A stretch of 64,000 nucleotides of DNA from Aliigemmobacter aestuarii (GTDB taxonomy: Bacteria; Pseudomonadota; Alphaproteobacteria; Rhodobacterales; Rhodobacteraceae): the NCBI RefSeq assembly GCF_004799285.1, contig NZ_SSND01000001.1:1364001-1428000 (forward strand), given 5' to 3'. Positions 34,329-43,558 of this stretch are shown here, in pieces; the first letter of the stretch is position 1; each line of letters starts with the position of its first letter. A program made the translations under genes and the position numbers. The notes under the pieces were generated by a model. It was given only the letters and a program-made list of their open reading frames with translations, did no database searches and was not told the origin of the DNA.

Positions 34329-37064
34329 TTACAGCTTTCCGTGGCAGTGCTTGAACTTCTCGCCCGAGCCGCAGGGGCAGGGATCGTTGCGCGAAGGGTT
34401 GCCCCAGGTCGTCGGATCGTTTTCATCAAAGCCGGGTCGCGCAGAAGACCCGGCGGCCACCGCTGCGGCAGGAGCAGCCGCAGCCGCAGCGGCGGGTGCG
34501 GCAGCGGCGGCGGGTTGCGCCGCGGCCTGTGCCGCGCGTTGCTGGGCCAGGTACTGCTGCATGACCGCGCGCTGTTCCTCTTCAGTCATCGGGCGCACCT
34601 GCGACAGCTTCTGCGTCACGTCCTGGCGCAGCGAGTTCAGCATCGATTCGAACAGCGCGAAGGCCTCGGTCTTGTATTCCGAAAGCGGGTCACGCTGCGC
34701 ATAGCCACGGAAGCCCACCACCGACCGCAGGTGTTCCAGCCGCAGAAGGTGTTCGCGCCACTTGGCGTCGATCGTATCCAGCAGGAACTGCTTTTCGATG
34801 TTGCGCATCGTCTCGGCGCCGAAGCCTTCGGCCTTTTCGGTCATCATCTTGTCGGCGGCCTCGACGATCCGGTCGCGCATCGCCTCGTGATCCACGCCTT
34901 CTTCCTTGGACCAGGCGATGATCGGCAGGTCCAGCCCCAGCTTTTCCATCACCGCCGCGTAAAGGCCCGGCGCGTTCCACTGGTCGGCGTAGGATTTCGG
35001 CGGCATGAAATCGTCGATCAGGTCCTCGATCACCTCGTCGCGCATGTCCTGAACGATCTCGGACAGGTCCGCCGCCTGCATGATTTCCATCCGCTGGCCG
35101 AAGATCGCCTTGCGCTGATCGTTCATCACGTCGTCGAATTTCAGAAGCTGCTTGCGGATGTCGAAGTTGCGGCCCTCGACCTTGGCCTGCGCGCGTTCCA
35201 GCGACTTGTTCACCCAGGGGTGGACGATGGATTCGCCTTCCTTCATCCCCAGCTTCGACAGGATGGAATCCAGCCGGTCAGAGCCGAAGATGCGCATCAG
35301 GTCATCTTCCAGCGACAGGAAGAAGGCCGACCGCCCCGGGTCACCCTGACGACCAGAGCGACCGCGAAGCTGGTTGTCGATGCGGCGGCTTTCGTGCCGT
35401 TCGGTGCCCAGGACGAACAGGCCGCCGGCCGCCAAGACCTTTGCCTTTTCTTCGGCATGTTCGGCCTCGATCCGGGCGCGGACCTCGTCGGGATGGACGG
35501 CCGGATCCTTGGCGATGGCCTCCATCACCTTCATCTCGACGTTGCCGCCCAACTGGATGTCGGTGCCGCGGCCCGCCATGTTGGTGGCGATGGTCACCGC
35601 GCCGAACTTGCCCGCATCGGCGACGATCTGCGCCTCCTGTTCGTGCTGGCGCGCGTTCAGGACGTTATGGGCGATCCCTTCGTCCTTCAGCAGGCCCGAC
35701 AGGAATTCCGATTTCTCGATGCTGGTTGTGCCGACAAGGATCGGCTGGCCCTTTTCATGGGCCTCCTTGATGGCCTTCAGCACGCCATCATATTTTTCCC
35801 GCGCGGTGCGGAACACCTGATCGTGTTCGTCGATCCGCTGGATCGGGCGGTTGGTCGGCACTTCGACCACGCCCAGCTTGTAGATTTCCATGAACTCCTC
35901 GGCCTCGGTGGCCGCAGTGCCGGTCATCCCCGCCAGCTTGTCGTAAAGGCGGAAGTAGTTCTGGAAGGTCACGCTGGCCAGCGTCACGTTCTCGGGCTGG
36001 ATCGACACGCGTTCCTTCGCCTCGATCGCCTGATGCAGCCCGTCCGACAGGCGCCGCCCGCGCATCATCCGGCCGGTGAATTCGTCGATCAGCACCACCT
36101 CGCCATCGCGGACGATGTAATGCTGGTCCTTCAGGAACAGTTTGTGCGCCCGCAGACCCTGGGTGACGTGATGGACCAGCGTCGTGCTTTCCGGGTCGTA
36201 AAGCGATTGCCCGTCCGGCAGAAGCCCCGCGGCGCGCAGCCGCTGTTCGATGAACTCGTTGCCTTCCTCGGTATAGGTCGCGTTGCGGGATTTCTCGTCC
36301 AGCTTGAAATGTTCGTCCTTCAACTCGGGGATGAACTCATCGACCTTGAGGTAAAGCTCGCTGCGGTCCTGGCTCGGCCCCGAGATGATCAGCGGCGTCC
36401 GGGCCTCGTCGACGAGGATCGAGTCGACCTCGTCGACGATGGCAAAGAAATGCCCGCGCTGCGACATCGCCTCGATCGAGGATTTCATGTTATCGCGCAG
36501 ATAGTCGAAGCCCAGTTCGTTGTTCGTGGCATAGGTGATGTCGCACCGGTAGGCCGCGCGCTTTTCCTCTTCGGGCTGGTAGGGATAGACGACGCCGGTC
36601 GTAAGCCCCAGTTGCGCATAGACCTTGCCCATCCATTCGGCATCGCGCTTGGCGAGATAGTCGTTCACGGTGACGACATGCACGCCCTTGCCCGCCAGCG
36701 CGTTCAGATAGGCGGGGAAGGTCGCGACCAGCGTCTTGCCCTCGCCCGTCTTCATCTCGGCGATGTTGCCCTGATGCAGGAAGATCCCGCCCATCAGCTG
36801 TACGTCGAACGCCCTCAGCCCCAGCGCACGACGCGCCGCCTCGCGGCAGTTGGCGAAGGCTTCCGGCAGCAGCGCGTCAAGGCTTTCGCCCGATTGCGCG
36901 CGGCGGGCCAGATCCTCGGTCTTCTGCTTCAGGCCCTCGTCGCTCAGCGCCTGGTATTCGGGCTCCAGCGCGTTGATCTTCGCGATCAGCGGCCGCACCG
37001 ATTTCACCTTGCGGTCATTCGGCGTTCCAAACACCTTCCGCGCGATCGTTCCGAGGCCCAGCAT
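34329..37064 (-). CDS. secA: protein translocase subunit SecA
   Basis: Motor ATPase of Sec-dependent export. Walker A is MKTGEGKT (residues 104-111). The DEAD-type Walker B is [19 protein letters not shown], and the second nucleotide-binding half has [17 protein letters not shown] and [11 protein letters not shown], then [12 protein letters not shown]. The C-terminal linker is Ala/Pro-rich. The last 20 residues hold the zinc SEC-C motif ([17 protein letters not shown]). The 911-residue length is normal. The start is ATG 37064, with GGAG upstream; the frame opens 24 codons earlier without a good start. It is divergent from the parvulin gene. Confidence 0.97.
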   Translation of the reverse strand: MLGLGTIARKVFGTPNDRKVKSVRPLIAKINALEPEYQALSDEGLKQKTEDLARRAQSGESLDALLPEAFANCREAARRALGLRAFDVQLMGGIFLHQGNIAEMKTGEGKTLVATFPAYLNALAGKGVHVVTVNDYLAKRDAEWMGKVYAQLGLTTGVVYPYQPEEEKRAAYRCDITYATNNELGFDYLRDNMKSSIEAMSQRGHFFAIVDEVDSILVDEARTPLIISGPSQDRSELYLKVDEFIPELKDEHFKLDEKSRNATYTEEGNEFIEQRLRAAGLLPDGQSLYDPESTTLVHHVTQGLRAHKLFLKDQHYIVRDGEVVLIDEFTGRMMRGRRLSDGLHQAIEAKERVSIQPENVTLASVTFQNYFRLYDKLAGMTGTAATEAEEFMEIYKLGVVEVPTNRPIQRIDEHDQVFRTAREKYDGVLKAIKEAHEKGQPILVGTTSIEKSEFLSGLLKDEGIAHNVLNARQHEQEAQIVADAGKFGAVTIATNMAGRGTDIQLGGNVEMKVMEAIAKDPAVHPDEVRARIEAEHAEEKAKVLAAGGLFVLGTERHESRRIDNQLRGRSGRQGDPGRSAFFLSLEDDLMRIFGSDRLDSILSKLGMKEGESIVHPWVNKSLERAQAKVEGRNFDIRKQLLKFDDVMNDQRKAIFGQRMEIMQAADLSEIVQDMRDEVIEDLIDDFMPPKSYADQWNAPGLYAAVMEKLGLDLPIIAWSKEEGVDHEAMRDRIVEAADKMMTEKAEGFGAETMRNIEKQFLLDTIDAKWREHLLRLEHLRSVVGFRGYAQRDPLSEYKTEAFALFESMLNSLRQDVTQKLSQVRPMTEEEQRAVMQQYLAQQRAAQAAAQPAAAAAPAAAAAAAPAAAVAAGSSARPGFDENDPTTWGNPSRNDPCPCGSGEKFKHCHGKL

Positions 37065-37248
37065 TTTTTCTCCGCCTGCTCGTTCCTGACAAGATCGTGC
37101 AAGGCTGCGGGCTTGCCCGGCTCGGCCTGCTTCCATAGAAGACCAGTCAGGCAGGTGCGCCCCGTCTCACGCGACCAAGGCGATGTAAGCGGGGGCGTGT
37201 CCCAAGTCAACGCGGCGCGGTGATCCGCCCGGATCAGGAGAAGGTGAT

Positions 37249-38106
37249 ATGGCGAAAATGACGAAATTGCTGCCCGTTCTGGCGCTCGGAGCCGCCGGGA
37301 TGCTGGCTGGCCTGCACCCGGCCCTGGCCGAAGGCGAAACCGCCGATACCGTCGTGGCGACCGTGAACGGAACCGAAATCACGCTCGGCCAGATGATCGT
37401 CGTGCGCGAACGGCTGCCCGCGGAATACCAGGCGCTGCCCGATGACGTGCTCTTCAAGGGCATCCTTGACCAGCTGGTGCAGCAGACCGCCCTGCAGCAG
37501 ACGGTTGAGGACAAGCTGACCCTGCGCGACCGGATCGCGCTTGAAAACGATCGGCGCGGCTACATGACCGGCGTCGCGCTTCAGGCCGTGGTCGAAGGTG
37601 CGGTGAACGATGCCTCGCTTCAGGCCGCCTATGACGAACGGTTCAAGGATTTCCAGGCCCAGACCGAATACCGCGCCGCGCATATCCTGGTGGACAGCCA
37701 GGACAAGGCCGCCGCCCTGAAGGCCGACATCGACGGCGGCGCCGATTTCGCCGAGTTGGCGCGCGCGAATTCCACCGACGGGGCCGCTGCGAACGGCGGC
37801 GATCTGGGATGGTTCGGCGCGGGCATGATGGTCAAGCCCTTCGAGGATGCCGTGATGGCCATGCAGGTGGGCGAGGTCGCCGGCCCGATCGAAACGCAAT
37901 TCGGCTGGCACCTGATCAAGCTGCACGAAACCCGCCTGTCCGAAGCACCGAGCCTTGATGACCTGCGCGAGGAACTGGCTGCCGAGATTGAACAGACGGC
38001 GGTTCAGGCCCATATCGAAGCGGTGACCGCCGCGGCTGCCGTCACCCGCCCGGGTGAAGGCCTTGACCCGGCGATCCTGAAGGATCAGACAATTCTGGAC
38101 CAATAA
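37249..38106 (+). CDS. periplasmic parvulin-type peptidyl-prolyl isomerase, 285 aa
   Basis: PpiC/PrsA-like folding catalyst for exported proteins. The signal peptide is about residues 1-27, ending ALA/EG. An N-terminal helical chaperone part includes TVVATVNGTEITLGQMIVVR. The parvulin domain spans about 140-235: YRAAHILVDSQ, FAELARANSTDG, NGGDLGWFGAGMMVKPFE and GPIETQFGWHLIKLHE. Divergent transcription from secA matches the shared role in protein export. The start is ATG 37249 after GGAGAAGG. Confidence 0.88.
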   Translation: MAKMTKLLPVLALGAAGMLAGLHPALAEGETADTVVATVNGTEITLGQMIVVRERLPAEYQALPDDVLFKGILDQLVQQTALQQTVEDKLTLRDRIALENDRRGYMTGVALQAVVEGAVNDASLQAAYDERFKDFQAQTEYRAAHILVDSQDKAAALKADIDGGADFAELARANSTDGAAANGGDLGWFGAGMMVKPFEDAVMAMQVGEVAGPIETQFGWHLIKLHETRLSEAPSLDDLREELAAEIEQTAVQAHIEAVTAAAAVTRPGEGLDPAILKDQTILDQ

Positions 38107-38130
38107 GCCACCGCCGCGAAAGGGTGCCCC

Positions 38131-39513
38131 ATGGCCAAGACCGACTGGAAAGCCGAAGCCAAGGCTTTGAAGAAGAAGCTTAAGAAGAAGGTCGCCGGGT
38201 TGAAGGCCGAACTGGCCGAGGCGCGTGGCGAGGTCATGGAAGAAATCGGCGAGGCGGTGGACAGCGTGAAGAAGGCGCTGAAACCCGTGTCGCCGCTGGC
38301 CCCTAAGGAAGGCTTTCCCAGTCTTCCGGTGATCGCCGGGGCGGAATTCGCCGCCGCCGAGGCGGGAATCAAGTACAAGAACCGCAAGGACGTGATGCTG
38401 GTGCGGCTTGCGCCCGGCACCTCCGTCGCGGGGGTCTTCACCACCTCCACCACCCGGTCGGGCTGCGTGCGTGATTGCCAGGCGAAACTGGCGATGAAGG
38501 TTCCCGCGGATGCCGGCGCCGCGATCGTGGTGAATTCGGGCAATTCCAACGCCTTCACCGGCAAGGTCGGCGATGCAGCCGTCGCCGCCGTCACGGGCGG
38601 CGTGGCAAGCGCCCTTGGCCTGCCGGCCAGCCGGGTCTTTTCCTCCTCGACCGGGGTAATCGGCGAACCGCTGCCGCATGACAGGATCACCGCCGTGATC
38701 CCGCAGCTGGTGGACGACCTGTCCGAGGACGGCATCCAGATGGCCGCCGAGGCCATCATGACGACCGACACCTTCCCGAAAGGGGCCGCGGCAACGATCC
38801 AGGGCGAGGGCGGCGCGATCCATATCGCGGGCATCGCCAAGGGATCGGGCATGATCGCCCCCGACATGGCGACGATGCTGGTCTACATCTTCACCGATGC
38901 GACCATCGCCCCGGCCGCCCTGCAGAAGATGCTGGCCCGGAACACCGGCCCCACCTTCAACTCCATCACCGTCGACAGCGACACCTCGACATCCGACACC
39001 CTGCTTCTCTGCGCCACGGGCAAGTCACCCGCGGCGCCGCTGAAGGGTGCCTCACTGAAGGCCTTCGAACAGGCGCTGCATGGCGTGATGCGCTCGCTCG
39101 CCCATCAGGTCGCGCGCGACGGCGAGGGGGCCACGAAATTCGTCGAGATCCGCGTGACGGGTGCCGCGACCGACGGGGACGCCGCGAAATGCGCCTTCGC
39201 CATCGCGAACTCGCCGCTCGTCAAGACCGCCATCGCGGGCGAGGACCCGAACTGGGGCCGCATCGTCATGGCGATCGGCAAGTCCGGCGCCATGGCCGAC
39301 CGCGACCGGCTGACCATCACCTTCGGCGACATCGTCGTGGCGAAGGATGGCTGGCGCAACCCCGGATACACCGAAGAGGCGGGCGCCAGTTACATGAAGC
39401 GCGACGAACTGGTGATCGGGGTCGACATGGGACTGGGCCGCGCCGCGCGCACGGTCTGGACCTGCGACCTGACGGACCGCTACATCGCGATCAACGCGGA
39501 TTACCGCTCCTGA
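38131..39513 (+). CDS. argJ: bifunctional ornithine acetyltransferase / N-acetylglutamate synthase ArgJ with N-terminal extension
   Basis: Transfers acetyl from N-acetylornithine to glutamate in cyclic arginine synthesis; some members also use acetyl-CoA. The precursor cuts itself before Thr248 in KGSGMIAPDMATMLVYIF, giving alpha and beta chains. The oxyanion residues are in FSSSTGVIG (170-178), and WGRIVMAIGKSG and TDRYIAINADYRS mark the C-terminus. Residues 1 to about 53 are an unusual Lys/Ala/Glu-rich extension (KALKKKLKKKVAGLKAELAE), probably a basic amphipathic helix or coiled coil; most ArgJ proteins are about 400 residues and start near SPLAPKEGFP. The ATG at 38131 is the first in frame. 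Confidence 0.92.
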   Translation: MAKTDWKAEAKALKKKLKKKVAGLKAELAEARGEVMEEIGEAVDSVKKALKPVSPLAPKEGFPSLPVIAGAEFAAAEAGIKYKNRKDVMLVRLAPGTSVAGVFTTSTTRSGCVRDCQAKLAMKVPADAGAAIVVNSGNSNAFTGKVGDAAVAAVTGGVASALGLPASRVFSSSTGVIGEPLPHDRITAVIPQLVDDLSEDGIQMAAEAIMTTDTFPKGAAATIQGEGGAIHIAGIAKGSGMIAPDMATMLVYIFTDATIAPAALQKMLARNTGPTFNSITVDSDTSTSDTLLLCATGKSPAAPLKGASLKAFEQALHGVMRSLAHQVARDGEGATKFVEIRVTGAATDGDAAKCAFAIANSPLVKTAIAGEDPNWGRIVMAIGKSGAMADRDRLTITFGDIVVAKDGWRNPGYTEEAGASYMKRDELVIGVDMGLGRAARTVWTCDLTDRYIAINADYRS

Positions 39514-39514
39514 T

Positions 39515-39572
39515 CCCTTCATTCTGGTTCAAATATCCTCGGGGGGTCCGGGGGGCAGACAGCCCCCCGGCC
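39515..39572 (+). repeat. 58-bp hairpin repeat, copy 1
   Basis: Starts two bases after the argJ stop, 23 bases before mutT. It matches the copy at 49103-49160 (opposite strand) at 56 of 58 positions; only two adjacent bases differ (TT here, GG there). The 3' part folds into a nine-pair stem, CCGGGGGGC and GCCCCCCGG, with loop AGACA. The orientation relative to transcription is the same in both copies. Confidence 0.85.
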
Positions 39573-39595
39573 TGCCTCCGGCAAGGGCGCCTGAC

Positions 39596-39994
39596 ATGAA
39601 AACCATCCTCGTTTCCGCCGTGGCCCTGATAGACGCCGATGGTCGCGTGCTGCTGGCTCAGCGGCCCGAGGGAAAGTACCTTGCAGGGCTCTGGGAATTT
39701 CCCGGCGGCAAGGTCGAACAGGGCGAAACGCCCGAGGCCGCGCTGATCCGCGAACTGCACGAGGAACTGGGCATCGACACCTGGAAAAGCTGTCTCGCCC
39801 CTCTGACCTTCGCCAGCCACAGCTATGACGATTTTCACCTGCTGATGCCGGTCTTTGCCTGCCGCCGCTGGCAGGGAACACCCGTCGCGCGCGAGGGCCA
39901 GACGCTCGCCTGGGTCCGCCCGGACCGGCTGCGCGACTATCCCATGCCACCGGCCGACCTGCCGCTGATCCCCATCCTGCGCGACTGGCTGTAG
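39596..39994 (+). CDS. mutT: Nudix hydrolase, MutT-like
   Basis: Likely 8-oxo-dGTP diphosphatase or a related pyrophosphohydrolase that clears oxidised nucleotides. The Nudix box spans residues 38-60: GGKVEQGETPEAALIRELHE, followed by ELGI, with all metal-binding Glu residues present. The N-terminal VSAVALIDADGRVLLAQRPE and the GLWEFPGGK lead are typical of MutT proper. The 132-residue length is typical. The start is ATG 39596, after the hairpin repeat that separates it from argJ. Confidence 0.85.
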   Translation: MKTILVSAVALIDADGRVLLAQRPEGKYLAGLWEFPGGKVEQGETPEAALIRELHEELGIDTWKSCLAPLTFASHSYDDFHLLMPVFACRRWQGTPVAREGQTLAWVRPDRLRDYPMPPADLPLIPILRDWL

Positions 39995-40091
39995 TCGTCG
40001 GCGTCAGCACAGCGGACGTTCACGCAAATTCGCTTTGCGCGCTTCCGGTTTTCCCGCCAAAGTCGGGGCTCATGGGCTTTGGGGGAAGCTG

Positions 40092-40232
40092 ATGTTGCGC
40101 ACCATCACCTTGGGAAGCTGCGTTTCCGTGCAGGGGCTTGTCGTGGCCCGATACGCCGATGGCCGGATCGCCGTCCGGGTCGGCGACATGACCTTCGTCG
40201 GCCATCCGGTGACACCGGCGAAAGCGGCGTGA
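40092..40232 (+). CDS. small conserved-looking protein, 46 aa
   Basis: I do not recognise a named family. The protein begins MLRTITLGSCVSVQGLVVAR and ends GDMTFVGHPVTPAKAA; a Gly-rich beta pattern with one Cys (C10) suggests a small SH3-like or OB-like fold, which is inference. GGGGGAAG lies just before ATG 40092, a good ribosome site, and codon use is like neighbours. A longer frame from 40035 lacks such a site. A small inverted repeat, CGCAAA and TTTGCG, lies at 40023-40039 upstream. It is convergent with infB. Confidence 0.6.
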   Translation: MLRTITLGSCVSVQGLVVARYADGRIAVRVGDMTFVGHPVTPAKAA

Positions 40233-40254
40233 TCCATCCGACCCACTGAAACGG

Positions 40255-40279
40255 AAAAGGCCGGACAAGATGCCCGGCC
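40255..40279 (-). terminator. intrinsic terminator after infB
   Basis: On the minus strand a six-pair GGCCGG/CCGGCC stem (40259-40264 with 40274-40279) is followed by TTTT (40258-40255). It lies 28 bases after the infB stop and may serve the small plus-strand gene in reverse. Confidence 0.6.
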
Positions 40280-40306
40280 CCTTCGATTGTTGGCGCGCTG
40301 GCCCGG

Positions 40307-42895
40307 TCAGGTCAGCGAACGCTGCACTTCCTCGCGTTCGAAAATCTCGATGACATCGCCGGGGCGGATGTCGTCGTAATTCTCGAAGGCCATGCCGCAT
40401 TCCTGGCCGGACTGCACTTCCTTGACCTCGTCCTTGAAGCGCTTGAGCGTCTTCAGCGTGCCTTCGTGGATCACCACGTTGTCGCGCAGCAGGCGCACGC
40501 CAGCCGAACGGCGCGCCACGCCCTCGGTGACAAGGCAGCCCGCCACCTTGCCGACGCCGGAAACCTTGAAGACTTCCTTGATCTGGGCATAGCCGATGAA
40601 GTTCTCGCGCACCTCGGCCTTCAGAAGGCCGGAAGCCGCCGCCTTGATGTCATCCACGAGGTCGTAGATGATCGAGTAATAGCGGATTTCCACGCCCTTC
40701 TGGTTGGCGCTGTTGCGGGCGCTGGCATTGGCGCGGACGTTGAAGCCGATGATCGGCGCCTGGCTGGCCTCGGCGAGGCCGACGTCGGTATCGGTGATCG
40801 CACCCACGCCATAGTGCAGGACGCGCACGCGCACCTCTTCGTTGCCGATCTTTTCCAGCGCCTGCACGATCGCCTCGGCCGAACCCTGCACGTCGGCCTT
40901 CACCAGCACGGGCAGTTCGGCCACATCGGCATCGGCCTTCGCCTTGGCCATCAGTTGTTCCAGCGTGGTTGCGGCACCGGCGGCGGCGCGCTTGTCCTTG
41001 GCGGCCTTCTCGCGATAGGTCGCGATCTCGCGCGCTTGCGCTTCGGTTTCCACCACGTTCAGCACGTCGCCCGCTTCGGGGGTGCCGTTCAGGCCCAGAA
41101 CTTCGACCGGAACCGAAGGCCCGGCCTCGTCGACGCGGTTGCCCTTGTCATCAATCAGCGCGCGGACCTTGCCCCACTGTTCGCCGACGACGAAGATGTC
41201 GCCGCGCTTCAGCGTGCCGTTCTGCACAAGAACCGTCGCGACGGGGCCGCGGCCCACATCGAGCTTGGCCTCGATCACCGCGCCCATGGCTGCCCGATTC
41301 GGGTTGGCCTTGAGTTCCAGGATCTCGGCCTGCAGCGCGATCGCCTCCAGCAGCTGGTCAAGGCCCTTGCCCGTCTTGGCCGAAACCTCGACGTCCTGCA
41401 CGTCGCCCGACATCTGTTCGACGACGACCTCGTGCTGAAGCAGGTCGGTGCGCACCTTCTGCGGATTGGCATCCGGCTTGTCGCACTTGTTGATCGCGAC
41501 GATCATCGGCACCTTGGCGGCCTTGGCGTGATTGATCGCCTCCACCGTCTGCGGCATCACCGCGTCATCGGCGGCCACCACCAGAACGACGATATCCGTC
41601 ACCTGCGCGCCGCGGGCCCGCATCGAGGTAAAAGCCGCGTGGCCGGGCGTATCGAGGAAGCTGATCAGCGCGCCGCTTTCGGTGCGAACCTGATAGGCGC
41701 CGATGTGCTGGGTGATGCCACCGGCCTCGCCCGACACGACATTCGCCTTGCGGATCGCGTCCAGAAGGCTGGTCTTGCCGTGGTCGACGTGGCCCATGAT
41801 GGTGACGATCGGCGGGCGCGGACGCAGGTCTTCGGCCTTGTCCTCGACCGTGTCGATGACCTGTTCGACGTCGGCATCCGACACGCGAACGGCGCGATGG
41901 CCGAATTCCTCGATCACGATCTCGGCGGTGTCGGCGTCGATGGTCTGGTTCATCGTGACCATCATGCCCATCTTCATCAGCGACTTGACCACATCGGCGG
42001 CGCGTTCGGCCATCCGGTTGGCCAGTTCGCTGACGACGATGGTTTCGGGCAGCTGCACGTCGCGCACCTGCTTTTCGGCCTTGTGGCCCATGCCCATTGC
42101 CTTCTGGCGGGCCTTTTCCTGCTTGCGCTTCATGGCGGCAAGGCTGCGCGTGCGCCCGCCTTCGCCATCCAGCGCCGCGGTCAGCGTCAGCTTGCCGGCG
42201 CGGCGGCCTTCGTCGCCACCACGGCCCTTGGCGCCACGATCCCGATCGGCCCCGCGATCATCGCGTTCACGATCGGTCTTGCGCGGGCCGACGGCCGGCT
42301 TCATCGATGCCGGGCCGCGCGCGCCTTCCTCGGTCGCGGCGGCGGGTGCTGCCTCGGCCGCAGCGGGCGCGGCGGCTTTGGCCGCCTTTTCCTGCTGGAC
42401 CGTGCTGCGCGACCGGGTCGAAAGAATTTCGGCCTTGCGCGCCTTGGCGGCCTCTTCGGCCTCGCGGCGGGCGCGTTCCTCTTCCTCGGCCTTCTGGCGC
42501 AGGGCGGCTTCGCGGGCGCGATCCTCGCGCTCTTTCGCCTCGATCTCTTCGCGGCGGCGCTGACGGTCTTCCTCGCGCTGGCGTTCTTCCTCGGCGCGGC
42601 GTTCGGCATCTTCGGCCTCGCGCGCCTTGGCAGCCCTCAGGGCCGCCAGACGGCGTTCCATCTCCGCATCGGAGATGCCTGCGGGGCGCTTGGCCGGGTC
42701 GCCGCTGGAGGCGGTCGAGCCTGTTCCTGCCCCGCCGGTCGAGCCAACTCCGGGTTTGGGGACGACGACGCGCTTGCGCTTCGTCTCCACCACAACATTC
42801 TTGGTCCGGCCGTGGCTGAAGCTCTGCTTCACCTGACCGGGGCGGCCACCTGCGCCACCAAGACCAAGGGGTTTCTTGCCGTCTGTATCGCTCAT
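40307..42895 (-). CDS. infB: translation initiation factor IF-2
   Basis: GTPase that places initiator tRNA on the 30S subunit and promotes subunit joining. The N-terminal 280 residues are highly charged and Ala/Arg/Glu-rich, with a long [15 protein letters not shown]-type helix, as in alphaproteobacterial IF-2. The G domain starts near residue 365: [20 protein letters not shown] (G1), the DTPGH motif ([10 protein letters not shown]) and [10 protein letters not shown] (G4). Domains II to IV follow. The 862-residue length is normal. The start overlaps the ylxR stop by four bases. Confidence 0.97.
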   Translation of the reverse strand: MSDTDGKKPLGLGGAGGRPGQVKQSFSHGRTKNVVVETKRKRVVVPKPGVGSTGGAGTGSTASSGDPAKRPAGISDAEMERRLAALRAAKAREAEDAERRAEEERQREEDRQRRREEIEAKEREDRAREAALRQKAEEEERARREAEEAAKARKAEILSTRSRSTVQQEKAAKAAAPAAAEAAPAAATEEGARGPASMKPAVGPRKTDRERDDRGADRDRGAKGRGGDEGRRAGKLTLTAALDGEGGRTRSLAAMKRKQEKARQKAMGMGHKAEKQVRDVQLPETIVVSELANRMAERAADVVKSLMKMGMMVTMNQTIDADTAEIVIEEFGHRAVRVSDADVEQVIDTVEDKAEDLRPRPPIVTIMGHVDHGKTSLLDAIRKANVVSGEAGGITQHIGAYQVRTESGALISFLDTPGHAAFTSMRARGAQVTDIVVLVVAADDAVMPQTVEAINHAKAAKVPMIVAINKCDKPDANPQKVRTDLLQHEVVVEQMSGDVQDVEVSAKTGKGLDQLLEAIALQAEILELKANPNRAAMGAVIEAKLDVGRGPVATVLVQNGTLKRGDIFVVGEQWGKVRALIDDKGNRVDEAGPSVPVEVLGLNGTPEAGDVLNVVETEAQAREIATYREKAAKDKRAAAGAATTLEQLMAKAKADADVAELPVLVKADVQGSAEAIVQALEKIGNEEVRVRVLHYGVGAITDTDVGLAEASQAPIIGFNVRANASARNSANQKGVEIRYYSIIYDLVDDIKAAASGLLKAEVRENFIGYAQIKEVFKVSGVGKVAGCLVTEGVARRSAGVRLLRDNVVIHEGTLKTLKRFKDEVKEVQSGQECGMAFENYDDIRPGDVIEIFEREEVQRSLT

Positions 42896-43536
42896 ACCGT
42901 CTTCGTATCCTCTCCGGCGGTCCCGCCGCCGTCCTGCATGGCCAGCTCCCCACGGAGCCCGGCCAGCCTTGCCGCTTCCTCTACAACACGGACGCTGAGT
43001 CCGCCAGCCGCAAGCGCGGCGTGTATCGCACGTTCCCGGCCGAATGCCAAACCCATTTCCCCCGAGCTGAGGCAGCCGATAAAGGCGCCTTCGCCCTTGG
43101 GTGGATGCAGTTTAGCCTTGCCCCGTTCCGAACCGTCATGCGCCTGAACCAGCGCCACGGCCCGGCCCGAAACCAGCCAGTCTTTCACCTTCTCGTACCC
43201 TGTCACCGCCTTACCGGCCTTGCGCGCCATCGACAGCAGGTCGATCACCCGCCGGGCCAGCAATGCCTCCACCTGATCGGCCAGCCCCTCGGGGGCCTTG
43301 ACCGGCTGGTGCGCGGCACGGGCGAACAGCCCCTTTGCCGCCGCCCGGTCCAGCGCGGCCCGATCCGCCGCCACATAGAGCCCGCGTCCCGGCAGCCGGT
43401 TCAGGATGTCGGGCACCACCAAGCCGTCGGGTCCGACCACAAAACGGATCAGCCCCCCCTTCGGCTGGCTTTCCCCGGTGGCGATGCAACGCCGTTCCGG
43501 TTCGTCCCGCGATTTTTCCCGGCCGCCGCGCGTCAC
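42892..43536 (-). CDS. YlxR-type RNA-binding protein fused to L7Ae-like domain, 214 aa
   Basis: Two domains typical of alphaproteobacteria: an N-terminal YlxR/DUF448 domain ([40 protein letters not shown]) and a C-terminal ribosomal L7Ae/L30e-like domain ([31 protein letters not shown]). It probably acts on RNA in transcription-translation coupling with NusA and IF-2, its operon mates. GTG 43536 gives [17 protein letters not shown], which is the expected start of homologues; a GTG at 43590 would overlap nusA by 32 bases and is less likely. Confidence 0.85.
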   Translation of the reverse strand: MTRGGREKSRDEPERRCIATGESQPKGGLIRFVVGPDGLVVPDILNRLPGRGLYVAADRAALDRAAAKGLFARAAHQPVKAPEGLADQVEALLARRVIDLLSMARKAGKAVTGYEKVKDWLVSGRAVALVQAHDGSERGKAKLHPPKGEGAFIGCLSSGEMGLAFGRERAIHAALAAGGLSVRVVEEAARLAGLRGELAMQDGGGTAGEDTKTV

Positions 43537-43558
43537 GCGTGAACCCCGAAGCCCGAAA

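Noticed and set aside
33273-37223. Open frame of over 1300 codons antisense to secA
   Set aside because: Caused by the codon bias of secA and neighbours; it crosses several genes and shows His/Arg/Gln-rich shadow composition.
40466-43147. Open frame of nearly 900 codons antisense to infB
   Set aside because: Shadow of infB; the protein has no recognisable domain and a repetitive charged composition that mirrors the IF-2 N-terminus.
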